A DNA stretch of 64,000 nt from Mixophyes australis. Lineage: Eukaryota; Chordata; Amphibia; Anura; Limnodynastidae. The notes under the pieces were generated by a model. It did no database searches, had not been told where the DNA came from, and saw only the letters and a list, made by a program, of their open reading frames with translations. Of the stretch, positions 31,970-43,800 are shown in pieces. The translations under genes and the position numbers were made by a program. Within the stretch, counting starts at the first letter, position 1; each line of letters opens with the position of its first letter. Where the stretch lies: positions 253,286,228 to 253,350,227 of the forward strand of contig JAVHZZ010000004.1 of assembly GCA_036250195.1 (NCBI GenBank), read 5' to 3'.

Positions 31970-32750
31970 AGTGAAGCGCCCTAACGAAATTTGTTTTCTT
32001 TTTGCACATTCTGCAGATAAGGTGTTTCAATGTCCAGCAAAGCAGTCTCTTCAGGTGTCACCTTGAGAAAAATTAGTTTGAAACGCGTTGGTGTGAGTCG
32101 GGAGCTGTGACCAGGTGTCCTACTCAATCGAAGTAATGAGGCTTTGCAGGCCATTGTAAAACCTTCTCTTCAGAGATCTATCAGTTTCTACATGCTTAAT
32201 TTCCCTCTGTTCTGGGTAAGCACATACCATCACTGGCATTGGATATCATACCGATAGATTTGAATATTGTGGTTTTAATCTTGAAAGGCTAATTTCCAGC
32301 AGAAGTCTGGTAATAAAGAACATATGTGTAATTGCAACTTTGGATATTTATAACATCTTATGAACTATTAATGTGAAGGAAGAAGGAATGAGACCTTTTA
32401 GCTCATGGCAATATAAACAATTAGATATTGGGTATATCCCGGTTTTCTATAAAGCCTAAAAATATAAGAAAGTCACAGACATTGTTTATATATGGTAAGC
32501 AGTAATGTTTGATGTAATGTAAAAAAAAGATTACAATTCCCACTGTTTGAGAGAAACAATAGATCCACATTTTTTCTATTTGAATTTATTAATAGTAGGA
32601 ATGGGTCACACTGTTTCTTTATTTATTTTTTTTCGCATGTTAAATTGGAGCAATTACGAAGAAATTAAACCTTCACGCTTGCAATCAGAAGATATCTTTT
32701 GCACTTTTCAGGGACTTTCTTCGATTATTAAACGTTGAACATTTTTTTTT
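31970..32750. other. Unassigned DNA with degenerate hammerhead-like motif
   Basis: No gene. 31966-31990 (CTTAGTGAAGCGCCCTAACG) and 32077-32090 (TTTGAAACGCGTTG) resemble the core and exit of hammerhead ribozymes of Penelope-like elements, but key core bases differ. The remainder is AT-rich. Confidence 0.3.
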
Positions 32751-32769
32751 TATTGGTTACATTGGTTAC

Positions 32770-33212
32770 ATCAGGATGTGTTCATCTGCTACACAAGATG
32801 ATTGGTCTGACCTCCTTCCCTGGGTGGAGTTCGCTCACAACAATCTTTACCACAAATCCACTTTTGCCATTCCTTTCTCTGTGGTCTATGGTCTTAATCC
32901 CAGTCTTCCTAAATTCTTCTCCTTCTCTCCTACCCAGGTCCCTGCAGTTGATGCTCTTTCCTGTGATTTTGTCACCCTTTAGTCCCAAACTCTGAAATGC
33001 CTCAGGAAGTCTTCTATTCGGTATAAGTTTTTTGCTGACAAGAAATGTTGAGCTGCTACTGCCTTAAAAGTTTGAGATAAAGTCTGGCTTTCTACCAAAA
33101 ATATCTGGCTGAGAGTTTCATGCATGAAGTTTGCTCCCTGATTTATAGGGTCCTTCAAAATGTTACATGTAATCAATACTATTTCTTTCAAGCTGATCCT
33201 TCCTGCCTCTCT
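32770..33212 (+). pseudogene. Ty3/gypsy integrase C-terminal fragment
   Basis: DDWSDLLPWVEFAHNN, VVYGLNPSLP and, after stops and frame changes, WLSTKNIWLRV and a KFAP...F(I)GSFK-type segment correspond to the part of gypsy integrase after the catalytic glutamate. At least two lesions interrupt it. The catalytic part is absent. It resembles but is not the same family as the element at 1-5891. Confidence 0.8.
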
Positions 33213-33935
33213 TCGACCTTTTCTTAAACAACATGCTACCAAAACTCTTATCCATTCCCTTATCATCTGCCATCTTGATTACTACAGCCTCTTGCTATCT
33301 GGCATTGCTGACAACTATGTAACCCCAATTCAATCCATCCTGACTGCTGCTGGAAGACTGATCTCCCTCTCTCATAGCTCCACATCTACTACACCATTTT
33401 GCAAATCCCTACACTCACCCTTACCAACAAATCTCTCAACAATACCATCCTTTCATAAATCTCAAAACTCATATCAAAATACTCTCCCTCCAGTCCTCTT
33501 AGGTCTACCTCTTACCTGTGCCTTGTCTCATATCTGGTAACCACCTCTTACTCCTGCCTACAAGACTTCTCTCATGCTGCTACCCACTTATGAAATTACC
33601 TACCATGCTGAATCAGGCTTTCCCACAGCCTTCAAAGCTTCTCATTTTTAGAGCTCACCTGATCCTCAATGATACTATTCACACTAATGCACTCTTACAA
33701 CTGTTCCAATCTCCACTGTGAGCCACTAGCTCTTCTTGTTTTAGCTGTGCCCTCTTCCACTTAGAAAAATAAAGTTCTCTAATGACCAGGGTCATCCATA
33801 CTCTTTGTTTTCATCTCTGCATTTATTTTGTTTACATGGTATGGTTCTGTTTAAGGTAACTCCTGTTTTCCCTACTGGATTGTGCTGTGGAGCACTGTGA
33901 CGCCTTACAAATCTATAATAATAATAATAATAATC
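33213..33935 (+). pseudogene. CR1/L2-type LINE 3' end
   Basis: The frame includes TKTLIHSLIICHLDYYSLLLSG (shown in part as ICHLDYYSLLLSG), a signature of the region after reverse transcriptase in CR1/L2-group LINEs, then TAAGRLISLS. Frames break after 33540. The element ends in (AAT)n at 33916-33935, a short-repeat tail rather than poly(A). It joins the gypsy fragment directly, in one open frame (33160-33540). Confidence 0.7.
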
Positions 33936-35205
33936 TGACTAGTTGCTATTGTTCTATGCCCATCCACTTCAAAATTGGGGACACATAAACATAAATGAGA
34001 TGAAGATGAATAATATAAAGGTGTTGTAACACTTGTCAAGTATATATTATAAAGCAACACTATACTATACCATTTATAAATGGGGAAAATGTTAGAGTGT
34101 AGTGCAAATGTCGTACTTTCCTGCTTTGTAAAGTAACGCACTGATATTTCTTTAATTAGACCTGTAGCCATACTTTTCCTGATAAGCTAAGTTTGATCAC
34201 TATGATGGGTGGATTTTGCCAAACATAGGCAGAATTAGGGGTTCCACATAAAATTCAGGAAGTCCATGATAATGACCCTCACAAACTAAAAACTGAGATT
34301 AGATTTCCGTGAACAAAATATTTTAATAAACTGTAATGTATGAAAATGTGCATATATAGAAGAGTTCCTGTTTTAGATATAGCTAGTTCTGCAGAAACCT
34401 TTTAGCCACTTTACAACCCAGCCATCAGTGAGATGCCTTTTGTTCAGTCTAGATTCCTCCAACAGAGGAAGCATAGTAATATACCAACATAATAAATAAC
34501 TGAGGAGTCAATATATCACTGAGTGAAAATCCCTCAATCCAATGAAAACTTTAGTTTGGGAGAGATCTAGGGCTTCTCCCTATTTAACAAAGCCCCATGG
34601 CCAGTGAAGGGTATCATTGGCAGTAGATTTTGCAAGGGGCCTCCACTGGAGCTTCTATTTATCAAGGACAGCAATGGTACAAAAACCGCAGCTGTCCTCA
34701 TATTGCTGTCACCATCTCAGGGCCATTTTTTCCTGGGCCAGTCAGCCTAGGAAAAAATGCTTCATTTGTAACCCCTAGCTCCATGACTGATAATCTTAAG
34801 AGTTAAAGTAGGACTACACTGAGCTGTCAGTGAATAGAAGAACAAGGAAAAATTGCTAAACAACAGAAGGTGGAATATACAAACAGGCAATTGGATAATA
34901 GAAGTGTTATTGATGACTGGAGGGTTTGTGAGTATCATGATTGAGATGGAGCCACTGCCCAAACATCATTAGCAACTGTGTCCCAATCTGTGGGGAAATC
35001 GGAAGAGAGCTGAGAGACAGTAGGGTAAATTACAAAAGAGGCTGCATAATTAATGTGAATATTGACCCGGAGGGAGAATTGTATTATGATACAAGTGGTG
35101 TGTTGGAATAGACAAGATAGATTGCACAGAGAGCTATAGGACCAGGTATCCAAGCAGAAAGTAAGTGACATTGAGACAAATAAATTTAGATAAATAGTAT
35201 AGATA
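33936..35205. other. AT-rich non-coding stretch
   Basis: No gene or element could be identified. Minus-strand frames at 33905-34171, 34762-34962 and 34935-35219 carry no known motif. Confidence 0.4.
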
Positions 35206-35206
35206 T

Positions 35207-35540
35207 CAGGGCTAACCACTAGGTGAGCTAATGCAGTTGTCTAGGGCACCAAGGTTTAAAACACTCATGTCACTCATTCAGTGACTTTAATGTCTTCATG
35301 GCACTCCCACACTGAGAGTTGGCCACTGACATGGAGGGGCAGCAGTTGGCAGCTTCTTACCTGTGAAGCTGCTGACTGCTGCTACTCCTTGTCAGGGATG
35401 GTCTGGGAATGAGGTAATGGATTATGGTGTCACAGCCCAACTCCTCATTACCAGACTCATATCCACAGAAAGTAATGAGTGTGTGCGTGTGGGGGAAGGG
35501 AGTGGATTCTAGGGGAGCCTTGGGCCTAATAGGCAACTGA
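35207..35540 (+). mobile_element. Possible hAT MITE, 5' end only
   Basis: CAGGGCTAACCACTAGGTGA at 35207 and CTAGGGCACC shortly after resemble the CAGGGCC... ends of the other small hATs here. No matching inverted end was found; the GC-richer DNA fades out near 35540. Confidence 0.35.
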
Positions 35541-36942
35541 CACATTCCTAAATATGAAGTAGCTATTTTTATTTGCTCCCTTGCTGCCCCATGAACAATA
35601 TTACCCTGTGTTTGCCATGGCGTATATGATAAATATAGCCCAGAATTAAGTTTACCATGAAACTATAGTATTAGGTGTATGTTACTTTGTATTAAGAGAG
35701 ATTGTTATATTGACACTGCCTAGTTTCCAAGGTAAATCAGTAAACTCAACGACTTAGAAAGGCAAGCATTCTTTATTAACTGGAGTACAGTACTTGTCTT
35801 TGGAATATCATACATTCAGAATGTATATCATTTCAGTTAACACATGTCTTACATTCCCCAAGGCATTTTTGTCATTTCCATTTAAATCATTATAATAAAT
35901 CTGCAGTATGCATTACAGGGCATTAAATTCTATTGCTGAAAGCAGAAATTACTTACTACACATCTCTGTTATTTCGCCACTTCAGTTTTTTCTCATCAGT
36001 ATTCTTTATTTAATAATTTCCTTTTATTAATTGAGAGTTCAGTACATGTACACTACTCATTTTGTTTGCAAGCACATTGCTAATCCATGTTGATAGCATC
36101 CAAGTATGACAGTCACTTATTGCAATTGCAGCGCTAGGAAAACAGTTGACTGTATGAAAATTTTCACTCATCATATGGATTTCTGAAAAACAGAGGAGCA
36201 AACGTTTCAACACTGTTCCACACCCAGTGAACATAGATTGGAAGAAGATGATAGTAAGCTGGCACCTGACATATAGATCGAATGGGTTTCTTTAGGAAAC
36301 GTCACACAATCAGGTGCCTGTTACTTGTAATTCTCCCTTTGAATTGATGTGTTTAAAAGAGGCCCCTGAGTGATAGGTTGTGAAAAGACTTACTTCTGGG
36401 ATGGGCCAGTGAATAATGGCAGGACCGGAGCATTTAATTGTCTCCTGCAGTGTCTGGGAAAAAACTTCAATCTATGCTTACTTCGGCTCCATGTTCTTCC
36501 GCACTTTTCGCTACGTCAGCTTTTGATTCATTAGCTTTTTGAGCCCATTTATGATAAAGTCAGTTGACGGATTTCAGGGCTAGAGATAATGAAACTGTGT
36601 GATGTACCAGTACGTTAGAAAGGGAGAGCCTGAGTTTCAGGAGAAAGTGTTCGGTACCCAACAATTGACAACACAGAAGCCAGAAAAACTGCAGTTTAGT
36701 AAGTACAGGGTGTGGAGAAAGACAACAATAGTAATGAGCTGGAGAGACAAGACAAAATGACCAACCTGATTAATGAAAGTGTCAGCTCTGGGGACAAGAG
36801 TGTGATGTGATGTAACTGTGATTAATGAAACCAAGTACTGTACAGGATGAGTAGTATTACATCTGACAGCTCTGAGTTTTACAGGCATGATGCCGTATGT
36901 ATTTATACTACTCCCCCCTCCTGGCAGCCATCATTTTGTGTT
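35541..36942. other. Non-coding stretch
   Basis: No supported gene. Frames at 36010-36234 and 36637-36888 on the minus strand show no domain. Confidence 0.4.
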
Positions 36943-36950
36943 GTGGAGCA

Positions 36951-37117
36951 CAGAGCCGTAACTTAGATTTCTAGCGCCTAGGGCGAAAAAGACAAATGCC
37001 GTCCCCTTAGCACTCAATTTTAACCAAATGAACCTAAAATATTCCTAAATTGCGCCCCCCCTTCAGCGTTGCGCCCTGGGCGATGGCCCCTGTCGCACTG
37101 CCCTAATTATGGCCCTG
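36951..37117. mobile_element. Small non-autonomous hAT
   Basis: It starts CAGAGCCGTAACTTAG and ends CTAATTATGGCCCTG; the termini match as CAGRGCCRTAAYT. Flanks GTGGAGCA (36943-36950) and GTGGATCA (37118-37125) agree at 7 of 8 bases, a slightly worn duplication. Confidence 0.8.
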
Positions 37118-37229
37118 GTGGATCACATAAGAGAGGGTCCAAATCCTAGAGTTCTATCAAATTAAAAGCTCATCTGGCCAAGTCCTTTATCACCCTGACT
37201 TAATTATGAAAGGATTTCAATCCTTATAC

Positions 37230-37580
37230 TCTGACTATATAAACTGAATACCTCCAGTTTCTCCCATCCAGACCTCAGTTAAGCTATCGACGGCTACCTT
37301 CAATCATGTAGAACGTCAAAAATATTCCCGGAAGCTAAAATCCCCCTCAGCTTTCAAATCTCAGACAAAGAGATTGCAAATAAACTGCGCTCCATGAAGA
37401 CTGCTTCTGCTCAAGGTCCCAACTGCCTCCTTGCCTCTTATTACAAATGATTTGCCTGATATTGGAGGATGGGACCTTTCACCTTGATACAAATAGTGCC
37501 AAGATTTTGGTCATCCCCAAAGAAGGGAAATATCCCTCCGTTTGCAATAACTACTACCCCATCTCAATTAAGGCGACACA
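37230..37580 (+). pseudogene. L1/Tx1-type LINE fragment before reverse transcriptase
   Basis: Broken frames encode DKEIANKLRSMKTASAQGPN and, later, AKILVIPKEGKYPSVCNNYY followed by PISIK. These match the start of L1-clade reverse transcriptase, normally ...GPDG...I.K.GK...NYRPISL. A stop and shift lie near 37450. The fragment ends where the SINE tail begins at 37587. Confidence 0.7.
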
Positions 37581-37815
37581 TAATATCATTATCATCATCA
37601 TCATCATCATTTATTTATATAGCGCCACTGATTCTGCAGCGCTGTACAGAGAACTCATTCACATCAGTCCCTGCCCCCTTGGAGCTTACAGTCTAAATTC
37701 CCTAACATACACACACAGACAGACAGAGAGATACTAGGGTCAATTTTGATAGCAGCCAATTAACCTACTCGTATGTTTTTGGAGTTTGGGAGGAAACCGG
37801 AGCACCCGGAGGAAA

Positions 37816-38965
37816 CAGGGCCAGATTTACCGCTAGGCAACCTAGGCACCTGCCTAGGGCCTAGCGGCTCTCGGGGGGCCCAGCTAGGGAGAACAGGAGC
37901 AATTTGAGTCGGGTGAGGGGCCACACGGAGCTAGTGTGGTGGCTGGTCTCCTCCCTCTGTGTCACATGGGACGTGCACCACATGACAGGTGCCGTCCGAT
38001 GTGTGAAGGGGATGAAGACTCCACAGCTCCTAGATGGAAAAAGGTAAGTTGGGGGAGGGGTGGGGTAGTATATTAATAGTGTGTATGTGAGGGGCCACTG
38101 TCTGTATGTATTATGTGTGTGTATTATGTGTGTGTGTGAAGGGCCACTGTCTGTATGTATTATGTGTGTGAGGGGCCATTGTCTGTGTGTATTATGTGTG
38201 TGAGGGGCCATTGTCTGTGTGTATTATGTGTTTGTGTGTGTTTGTGTGTGAGGGGCCACTGTCTGTGTGTATTATGTGTGTGAGGGGCATTTGTCTGTGT
38301 GTATTGTGTGTGTGTGAGGGGCCACTGTCTGTGTGTATTGTGTGTGTGAGGGGCCACTCCGTGCGTGTATTGTGTGTGTGAGGGGCCACTGTGTGTGTGA
38401 GGTACCACTGCGTGCGTGTATTATGTGTGTGTGTGTCTGAGGGGCCACTGCGTGCGTGTATTGTGTGTGTGTGTGTGTGTGTGTGTGAGGGGCCACTGTG
38501 TCTGTGTATTATGTGTGTGTGAGGGGCCACTGCATGCATGTATTATGTGTGTGTGTGAGGTGCCACTGCATGCGTGTATTGTGTGTGTGTGAGGGGTCAC
38601 TGTGTGCGTGTATTGTGTGTGTGAGGGGCCACTGTGTATGTGGGGGGCCACTGCGTGCATGTATTGTGTGTGTGTGAGGGGCCACTGCGTGCGTGTATTG
38701 TGTGTGTGTGAGGGGCCACTGTGTGTGTGTGTATTATGTGTGTGTGAGGGGCCACTGTGTGCATGTATTATGTGTGTGTGAGGGGCCGCTGTGTGCGTGT
38801 ATTATGTGTGTGTGAGTGGCCACTGTGTCCGTGTATTATGTGTGTGTGTGTGAGGGGCCACTGCGTGTGTGTATTGTGTGTGTGTGAGGGGCCACTGTGT
38901 GTGTGAAGGGGGGGGCCCAAACCGATATCTTGCCTAGGGCCCCATGAAGTGTAAATCCGGCTCTG
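37816..38965. mobile_element. Non-autonomous hAT carrying a GT minisatellite
   Basis: It starts CAGGGCCAGATTTACCGCTA and ends AAGTGTAAATCCGGCTCTG; termini match as CAGRGCCRGATTTAC. Exact 8-bp duplications GGAGGAAA flank it at 37808-37815 and 38966-38973, inside the SINE. The 1150-bp body is mostly a minisatellite. No transposase. Confidence 0.93.
38080..38905 (+). repeat. Minisatellite GTGTGTGAGGGGCCACTG, about 40 bp units
   Basis: About twenty units of the form GTGTGTGAGGGGCCACTG plus a GTGTATTATGTG stretch, with variable GT number. On the minus strand this reads as repeated His-Thr proteins, which are artefacts. Confidence 0.92.
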
Positions 38966-39057
38966 GGAGGAAACCCACGCAAACATTGGAAGAACATACA
39001 AACTCCTCACAGATAAGTCCATGGTCGGGAATTAAACTCATGACCCCAGTGCTCACA

Positions 39058-39438
39058 TAGATTAAATATACAATTCCCCAAAGACCTATATAATGAATTT
39101 GATCTAACTTGCTTTCATTAATGAATGGTTAAGGTACATCAGTGTTTTTAACAAAATAGAAAAATGATACAATAATTGAAAGATAATTGTAATTGTGCAT
39201 TTTAATCTGTATTATGCACAAAAACTTTCTTGAGACATGTGTAAAGTGGTTTGTGAAATGTCCAATGAGAAAAATAAACAACACAAAGTTGTAAAATAAC
39301 ATTGGTTTTACAAGAAAAGAATGAAGATTAATCATACGGTTAAATAAACAGATTTGTTTGCTTAATTCTTATGATCACATTTTCTGACACTTTTCCTTAT
39401 TCTGCTAAACTATTTCATTATGTAGTTGGGCAAAATGT
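39058..39438. other. AT-rich non-coding stretch
   Basis: Nothing recognised. Confidence 0.4.
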
Positions 39439-39446
39439 ATTGAATA

Positions 39447-39691
39447 CAGGGGCGGATCTAGGAGCTGCTCTAGGGGGGGGCGATTTAGGCCCCGCCCCCT
39501 TTCTAATTTCTAAGGCTGCTGACGGCTGCACAGTATGTGCAGGTCCGTTCAGCATTGGCAGTGTGCTGTCCCGCTGCTCTGATTGTGTTTAAAACACAAT
39601 CAGAGCAGCCGGGAAGCACACTGTCAATGCTGAACGGACCTGCACAGTGTGCAGCCGTCAGCAGCAAGCCCCCCCCCTGGATCCGCCACTG
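39447..39691. mobile_element. Foldback non-autonomous hAT, 245 bp
   Basis: Termini CAGGGGCGGATCTAGG and CCTGGATCCGCCACTG are inverted repeats; almost the whole element is a hairpin (arms around GCAGGTCCGTTCAGCATT and its complement, loop near 39590). Exact 8-bp duplications ATTGAATA lie at 39439-39446 and 39692-39699. Confidence 0.93.
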
Positions 39692-39699
39692 ATTGAATA

Positions 39700-40919
39700 A
39701 TAATGGCAATTACAGAAATACAAGATGTTGAAGTAAAGTAATACATTAATAATTTGCCATGGTATGGGAATAGGTAGCAGGCAACCCCAGTATGGCTATA
39801 GTACAATTAATATAAAAAAGGATTGGAAATTACTTTAAAAGAGGAATAACGTGAAGTGGATCATATTGCTCAGCAGCATTGGAAAGGGATAGTTTTATTT
39901 ATGTATGTGTTATTGTATTTCACACATTATAGTGCTAAGTGCTTATATGCAATGCATTCGATTTTAGCACAATGTACTGATTCAGGAATGGTAATTGTGA
40001 TTTCTTGTAACTGAAAGTAGTTTAAGATTGTGAGATAAAAACATTAGTCATGCACTGATAATGTTAGCACAACATGGATGGAGCCTTCCCAAAACCTTGT
40101 ATACTTCCTTTTTTGTCCATGCAATAAAACAGCTCTGAGAAGCTTTTGCAAAGATACCTGGATTAATTTTCTATTTAATTGTCTATTTGCCTTTTGCTTG
40201 TGTCTGTTGTACATCAAAATGAAAAGGAAGATTAACGATGCTTAACAAAGCACGTTGATTTTAGCAGGTGTCGTGACTATTCAAACAGCATTTATATAAA
40301 AAGTATCTTTATTTTGTATAAAAGTACAAAAAAAACATACAATACATTACATTTAAGTGTACTGCACTGCAGCACAGCTGAAAGCACATTACACCGTGAA
40401 ACATAATTGGACATGCTTTTTAATAGCAATATAATACTAATATAATGATTTCATCCCAAAATCGGTGTCTGTGCCTTCCCAACCATCCTTTATTTTAACT
40501 GTGATCCAACTCTCCCATCCTGTTTCTGCTGTAACTCTTCTATACCTTGAAATCTATTGGACTTCACATCCACATGGCACCCAGTAGGATTTTTTAAGAA
40601 TTCATGGAAGATATGCATCCATTGAGTAATCACTAGAATTTATACATAAAAGGTTTGGCATCTGCAGTCATTTGACACATTGGCAACTGGGATATTTCCA
40701 GGCCAGAAGCAGATGCTCCTCTAGCACAAACATAGTCATCTTGTAGATTTTTATCTGCTGTTTAACTACAAATCCAAGCATGCCCTTCCCTGTCTGCCTT
40801 ATAGTTCCATAACAACTTGTGTACCATCAGAGCCACAAAGGTAAAAACAAAGGTACTGCTGCTGCACTGATGGGTGGGGGGGGGGGGGGGGGGGGGTAAC
40901 GATCACAGCCATTCTTCTA
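39700..40919. other. Non-coding stretch with poly-G tract
   Basis: No gene recognised. A run of about 22 G lies near 40874-40896. The rest is AT-rich. Confidence 0.4.
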
Positions 40920-40927
40920 GGTGTGTG

Positions 40928-40984
40928 CAGGGCCACCTTAACTACTTTATGGGCCCCCGGGTAATGCAGTGTACCGGGCCCCTA

Positions 40985-41025
<41 letters not shown>

Positions 41026-41097
41026 TGTGTGTATGTAAAAAAATATATATGTATGTAAAAAAAAAAACGTGATTATATATATATAATCACTTTTTTT

Positions 41098-41140
<43 letters not shown>

Positions 41141-41420
41141 GCCCCCTTAACTTACCTTAAGTCCGATCCTCTTCTTTTTTCCGCGCCGCTGAGTCTCTTC
41201 TGCCCTCTTCCGTGCTGTGGTTGCAGTAAATGCTGGGCGTGCCCAGCATTCACTGCGAGCACAGCACGGAAGAGGGGACCAGGGAGGGAGCCGGATCACC
41301 GCTGATGTGACCGCAAGGTAAGTATTTAAAAACAAATTTTTTTAGGATTCGGATGGGCCCCCCTTGCCTGCAGGGCCCCCGGGCACCTGCCCATTGTGCC
41401 CATTGGAAGAGACGGCCCTG
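40928..41420. mobile_element. Non-autonomous hAT with internal TA repeats and hairpin
   Basis: It begins CAGGGCCACCTTAAC and ends GAAGAGACGGCCCTG. Exact 8-bp duplications GGTGTGTG flank it at 40920-40927 and 41421-41428. Inside are (TA)n at about 40987-41020 and 41099-41137 and a hairpin at 41200-41280 (CTCTTCCGTGCTGTG against CACAGCACGGAAGAG). Confidence 0.93.
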
Positions 41421-41428
41421 GGTGTGTG

Positions 41429-42345
41429 CCCTGATGTGGGGGGGATGGAGGGGCCTAGCACATTGTGATTGTAAATGCACCAAGTACTGTGGACCAATCC
41501 GCTATTCCCTTCCTTCATTCTACTTCTGACTTCTGAGCAATTTAAATGAATGTGTCATGAAGTCACAAATTTTGATCTATAGAACATGAGTATATAAATT
41601 GCTTGATGGTCTTCGCCAATCTATCACAATAGCGTAATACATATTAAGCGGGTTATGGACTGTGCAACTTTTTTATCATGTGTATATTCTAAAAAAATAA
41701 ATAAAAATAAACTGTAAATAAAAAGACAAATTATAAATAGATTGTATTTGTCATGAGTCAAATTACACACAGACCAAATTTTTGTTTTCAATGATAGCTA
41801 CAATGACTGTTATAAGGTATTAAACATCCTTACATCCTTATTATGTGAAAATCTTAGAAACTAAGACAAGTAATAGCAGTGCTGCAATGTACACAATGGA
41901 GGTTTCTCCCCCATTAAAAGAGATTACCAGCTCAGAGTTTGCGACTTCCAGCCCCTACAAATCTGAGAATAAAAGGTTGCTTTTTACTTGTGAATGTTAA
42001 TGACAGAATAAAAGAAGAGGAAGCTGATATTCTCCCTGGATGGCTTCCAAGCTGCCAATTTTATGCTGGAACACTGATAAACACAACTTTGTCCACTTGT
42101 GTGCTTAACTCAGGTAATAAGACAAGCAAGCTTTAATTATCTTTGCATGCTGCAGTGCTGTGGGAGGAATAAATAATTGCAATAGTTATTTTATTTGATT
42201 CATGGAGCACGTGATCTGTTACAGGTTTCCAGATGGTTCCTTAAATATTACCCACAAAAAAGATTGAAGTACCCACCTTGTCTGTGATCCCCATACTATG
42301 AATACAAGCATTGCCAGTGATGGCTACTGACAATACAGTAATGCT
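41429..42345. other. AT-rich non-coding stretch
   Basis: No gene. Frame 41939-42136 lacks a known motif. Confidence 0.4.
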
Positions 42346-42353
42346 GTATATTT

Positions 42354-42625
42354 CATGCTTGCCAACTCTCCCGGAATGTCCGGCAGACTCCCGCATTTTG
42401 CGAGAGTGTGGCAATCTCCCGAATTCTGCCCACTTCACTAGGAAGTACTCACTAGGAAGTACCTACTTCCTAGTGAAGTGGGGAGAATCAGGTCCCAAAT
42501 GCCGCGATTCCCGATGAATCACGGCGTTTGGCCAAAATGCAGCGATTTTTGGCCGCCCCGCCCCCCTCACGCCCACCTCCACTGCAAGGCTCCCGGAAGA
42601 GAGCTGAAGAAGGTTGGCAAGTATG
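42354..42625. mobile_element. MITE of the CATRCWTGCCAACTCTCCCGG family, copy A
   Basis: It starts CATGCTTGCCAACTCTCCCG and ends GGTTGGCAAGTATG; termini CATRCTTGCCAAC are inverted. Exact 8-bp duplications GTATATTT are at 42346-42353 and 42626-42633. An inner hairpin, CACTTCACTAGGAAGTA with its complement, spans 42430-42481. The 8-bp duplication suggests hAT or a similar superfamily. Confidence 0.92.
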
Positions 42626-42989
42626 GTATATTTAAACGTTCAGTTTAAAAGAAAGCATACATAGCTCATTTTCCAGGGAACATCAGCAGCAATATATAAT
42701 TTTGTGCTTGCAGAGAAATGCAGCACACATTAATTTACAGATTAAAGGAGGACATGTTAGTATAAGAAAAGGGAAAAGTAATTTTATAAATTTTGCAAAA
42801 TTCTGCAAAATGCATTATATTATGAGAAAATGTCTACTATATCACTACTTATAAATGCATCTTTATAAAATTATGTGTTTCTTATTTTAACATTTTATTT
42901 CTACTGGCTTTATATTTCGTTAAAAAGTCAGATGGGATGTGTTTGTAGCTAGATCTCCAATCACCGATGGTAAGTTAGATCAGTTATAC

Positions 42990-43800
42990 CACTTTACATT
43001 GCTGCCCCTGCAATATCCCGGGATTTTCAAGCTGGGTTTTTGCCGTGTCATAGAGCACCCCAGTTCAGAGACCCCGTTCACACTGTACCTTGGACCCAGA
43101 ATTTCCTGGGTCGACCCCGTTCATACTGAATTTCCTGGGTCTGCCCTGGCAATAAGTGTCAGTCATAACAAGAGAAGTTTTGATTGGCTGAAAAATGGTG
43201 AGGTTATTTAAAGAGGACTTTTTTTTTGCACACAAAGATAAGGCCAAAGTGGGTGGTGACAGTTCACAGCATTGCTTTTATCATGGCCGACAAGTTACTA
43301 TTGTGTAGCCTGGAGTTCCTGTCTTATTTCATCTTTTGGCTGTTTTATAAAGCAAATGAGAGCTTGATGCAGCTGCTAACACTGTGTTACCTTGCATAGT
43401 GTCATCTCAGGAGGAGAAAGGAGCAATTTATGGTAGATAGGGAGAATACTCAACATTTTTATTTGCGTAGGAGGAGAGCTTTTGTCATGGCCAGCAGTTC
43501 CTCCATATTGAGATTCAGTCAGCAACTAACCAAACAGAAGCTTTAGAGGACGAGCAGTTGATGGGACACTTTCATATGTCACGTGGGACATTTCAGTATG
43601 TACTGGACCTTATCACCCCGGCACTTTCTAGACCGACCACAGACTTCAGGAAACCCATTGCACCAAGAATGCGACTACCAATTGTGTTTTGGTGGTATGC
43701 TCCCCCTGGCAAATGCTGCACAATCTCCTGCTTGTTTGGAGTGGGGATATCCACAGAAGTCAATTATCATGTAAATTTCTGGTACTGTTTTTGATTCTTT
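42990..43800 (+). pseudogene. PIF/Harbinger remnant with transposase N-terminal part
   Basis: The frame 43558-43794 reads HMSRGTFQYVLDLITPALSR and later RLPIVFWWYAPP and TISCLFGVGIS, the helical region that precedes the DDE catalytic domain in HARBI1-type transposases. Upstream at 43075-43150, repeated CCCGTTCA(C/T)ACTG and CCTGGGTC words look like the GC-rich subterminal DNA of Harbinger elements. No DDE residues follow, the frame decays after 43770, and a 3' end was not found. Confidence 0.72.

Larger units (their letters stand above)
37587..39057 (-). mobile_element. SINE split by a hAT insertion
   Basis: The SINE tail and body occupy 37587-37815 and its tRNA-like part 38974-39057, both on the minus strand. 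The two parts join cleanly once the insert and one duplication copy are discounted. The head lacks the first bases. Features include TATATAGCGCCACTGATTCT, a CA-rich run at 37708, and TCGGGAATTAAACTCATGAC (box B region, plus strand). Confidence 0.88.

Noticed and set aside
37861..39022. His-Thr-rich proteins on the minus strand
   Set aside because: Translation of the GTGTGTGAGGGGCCACTG minisatellite.
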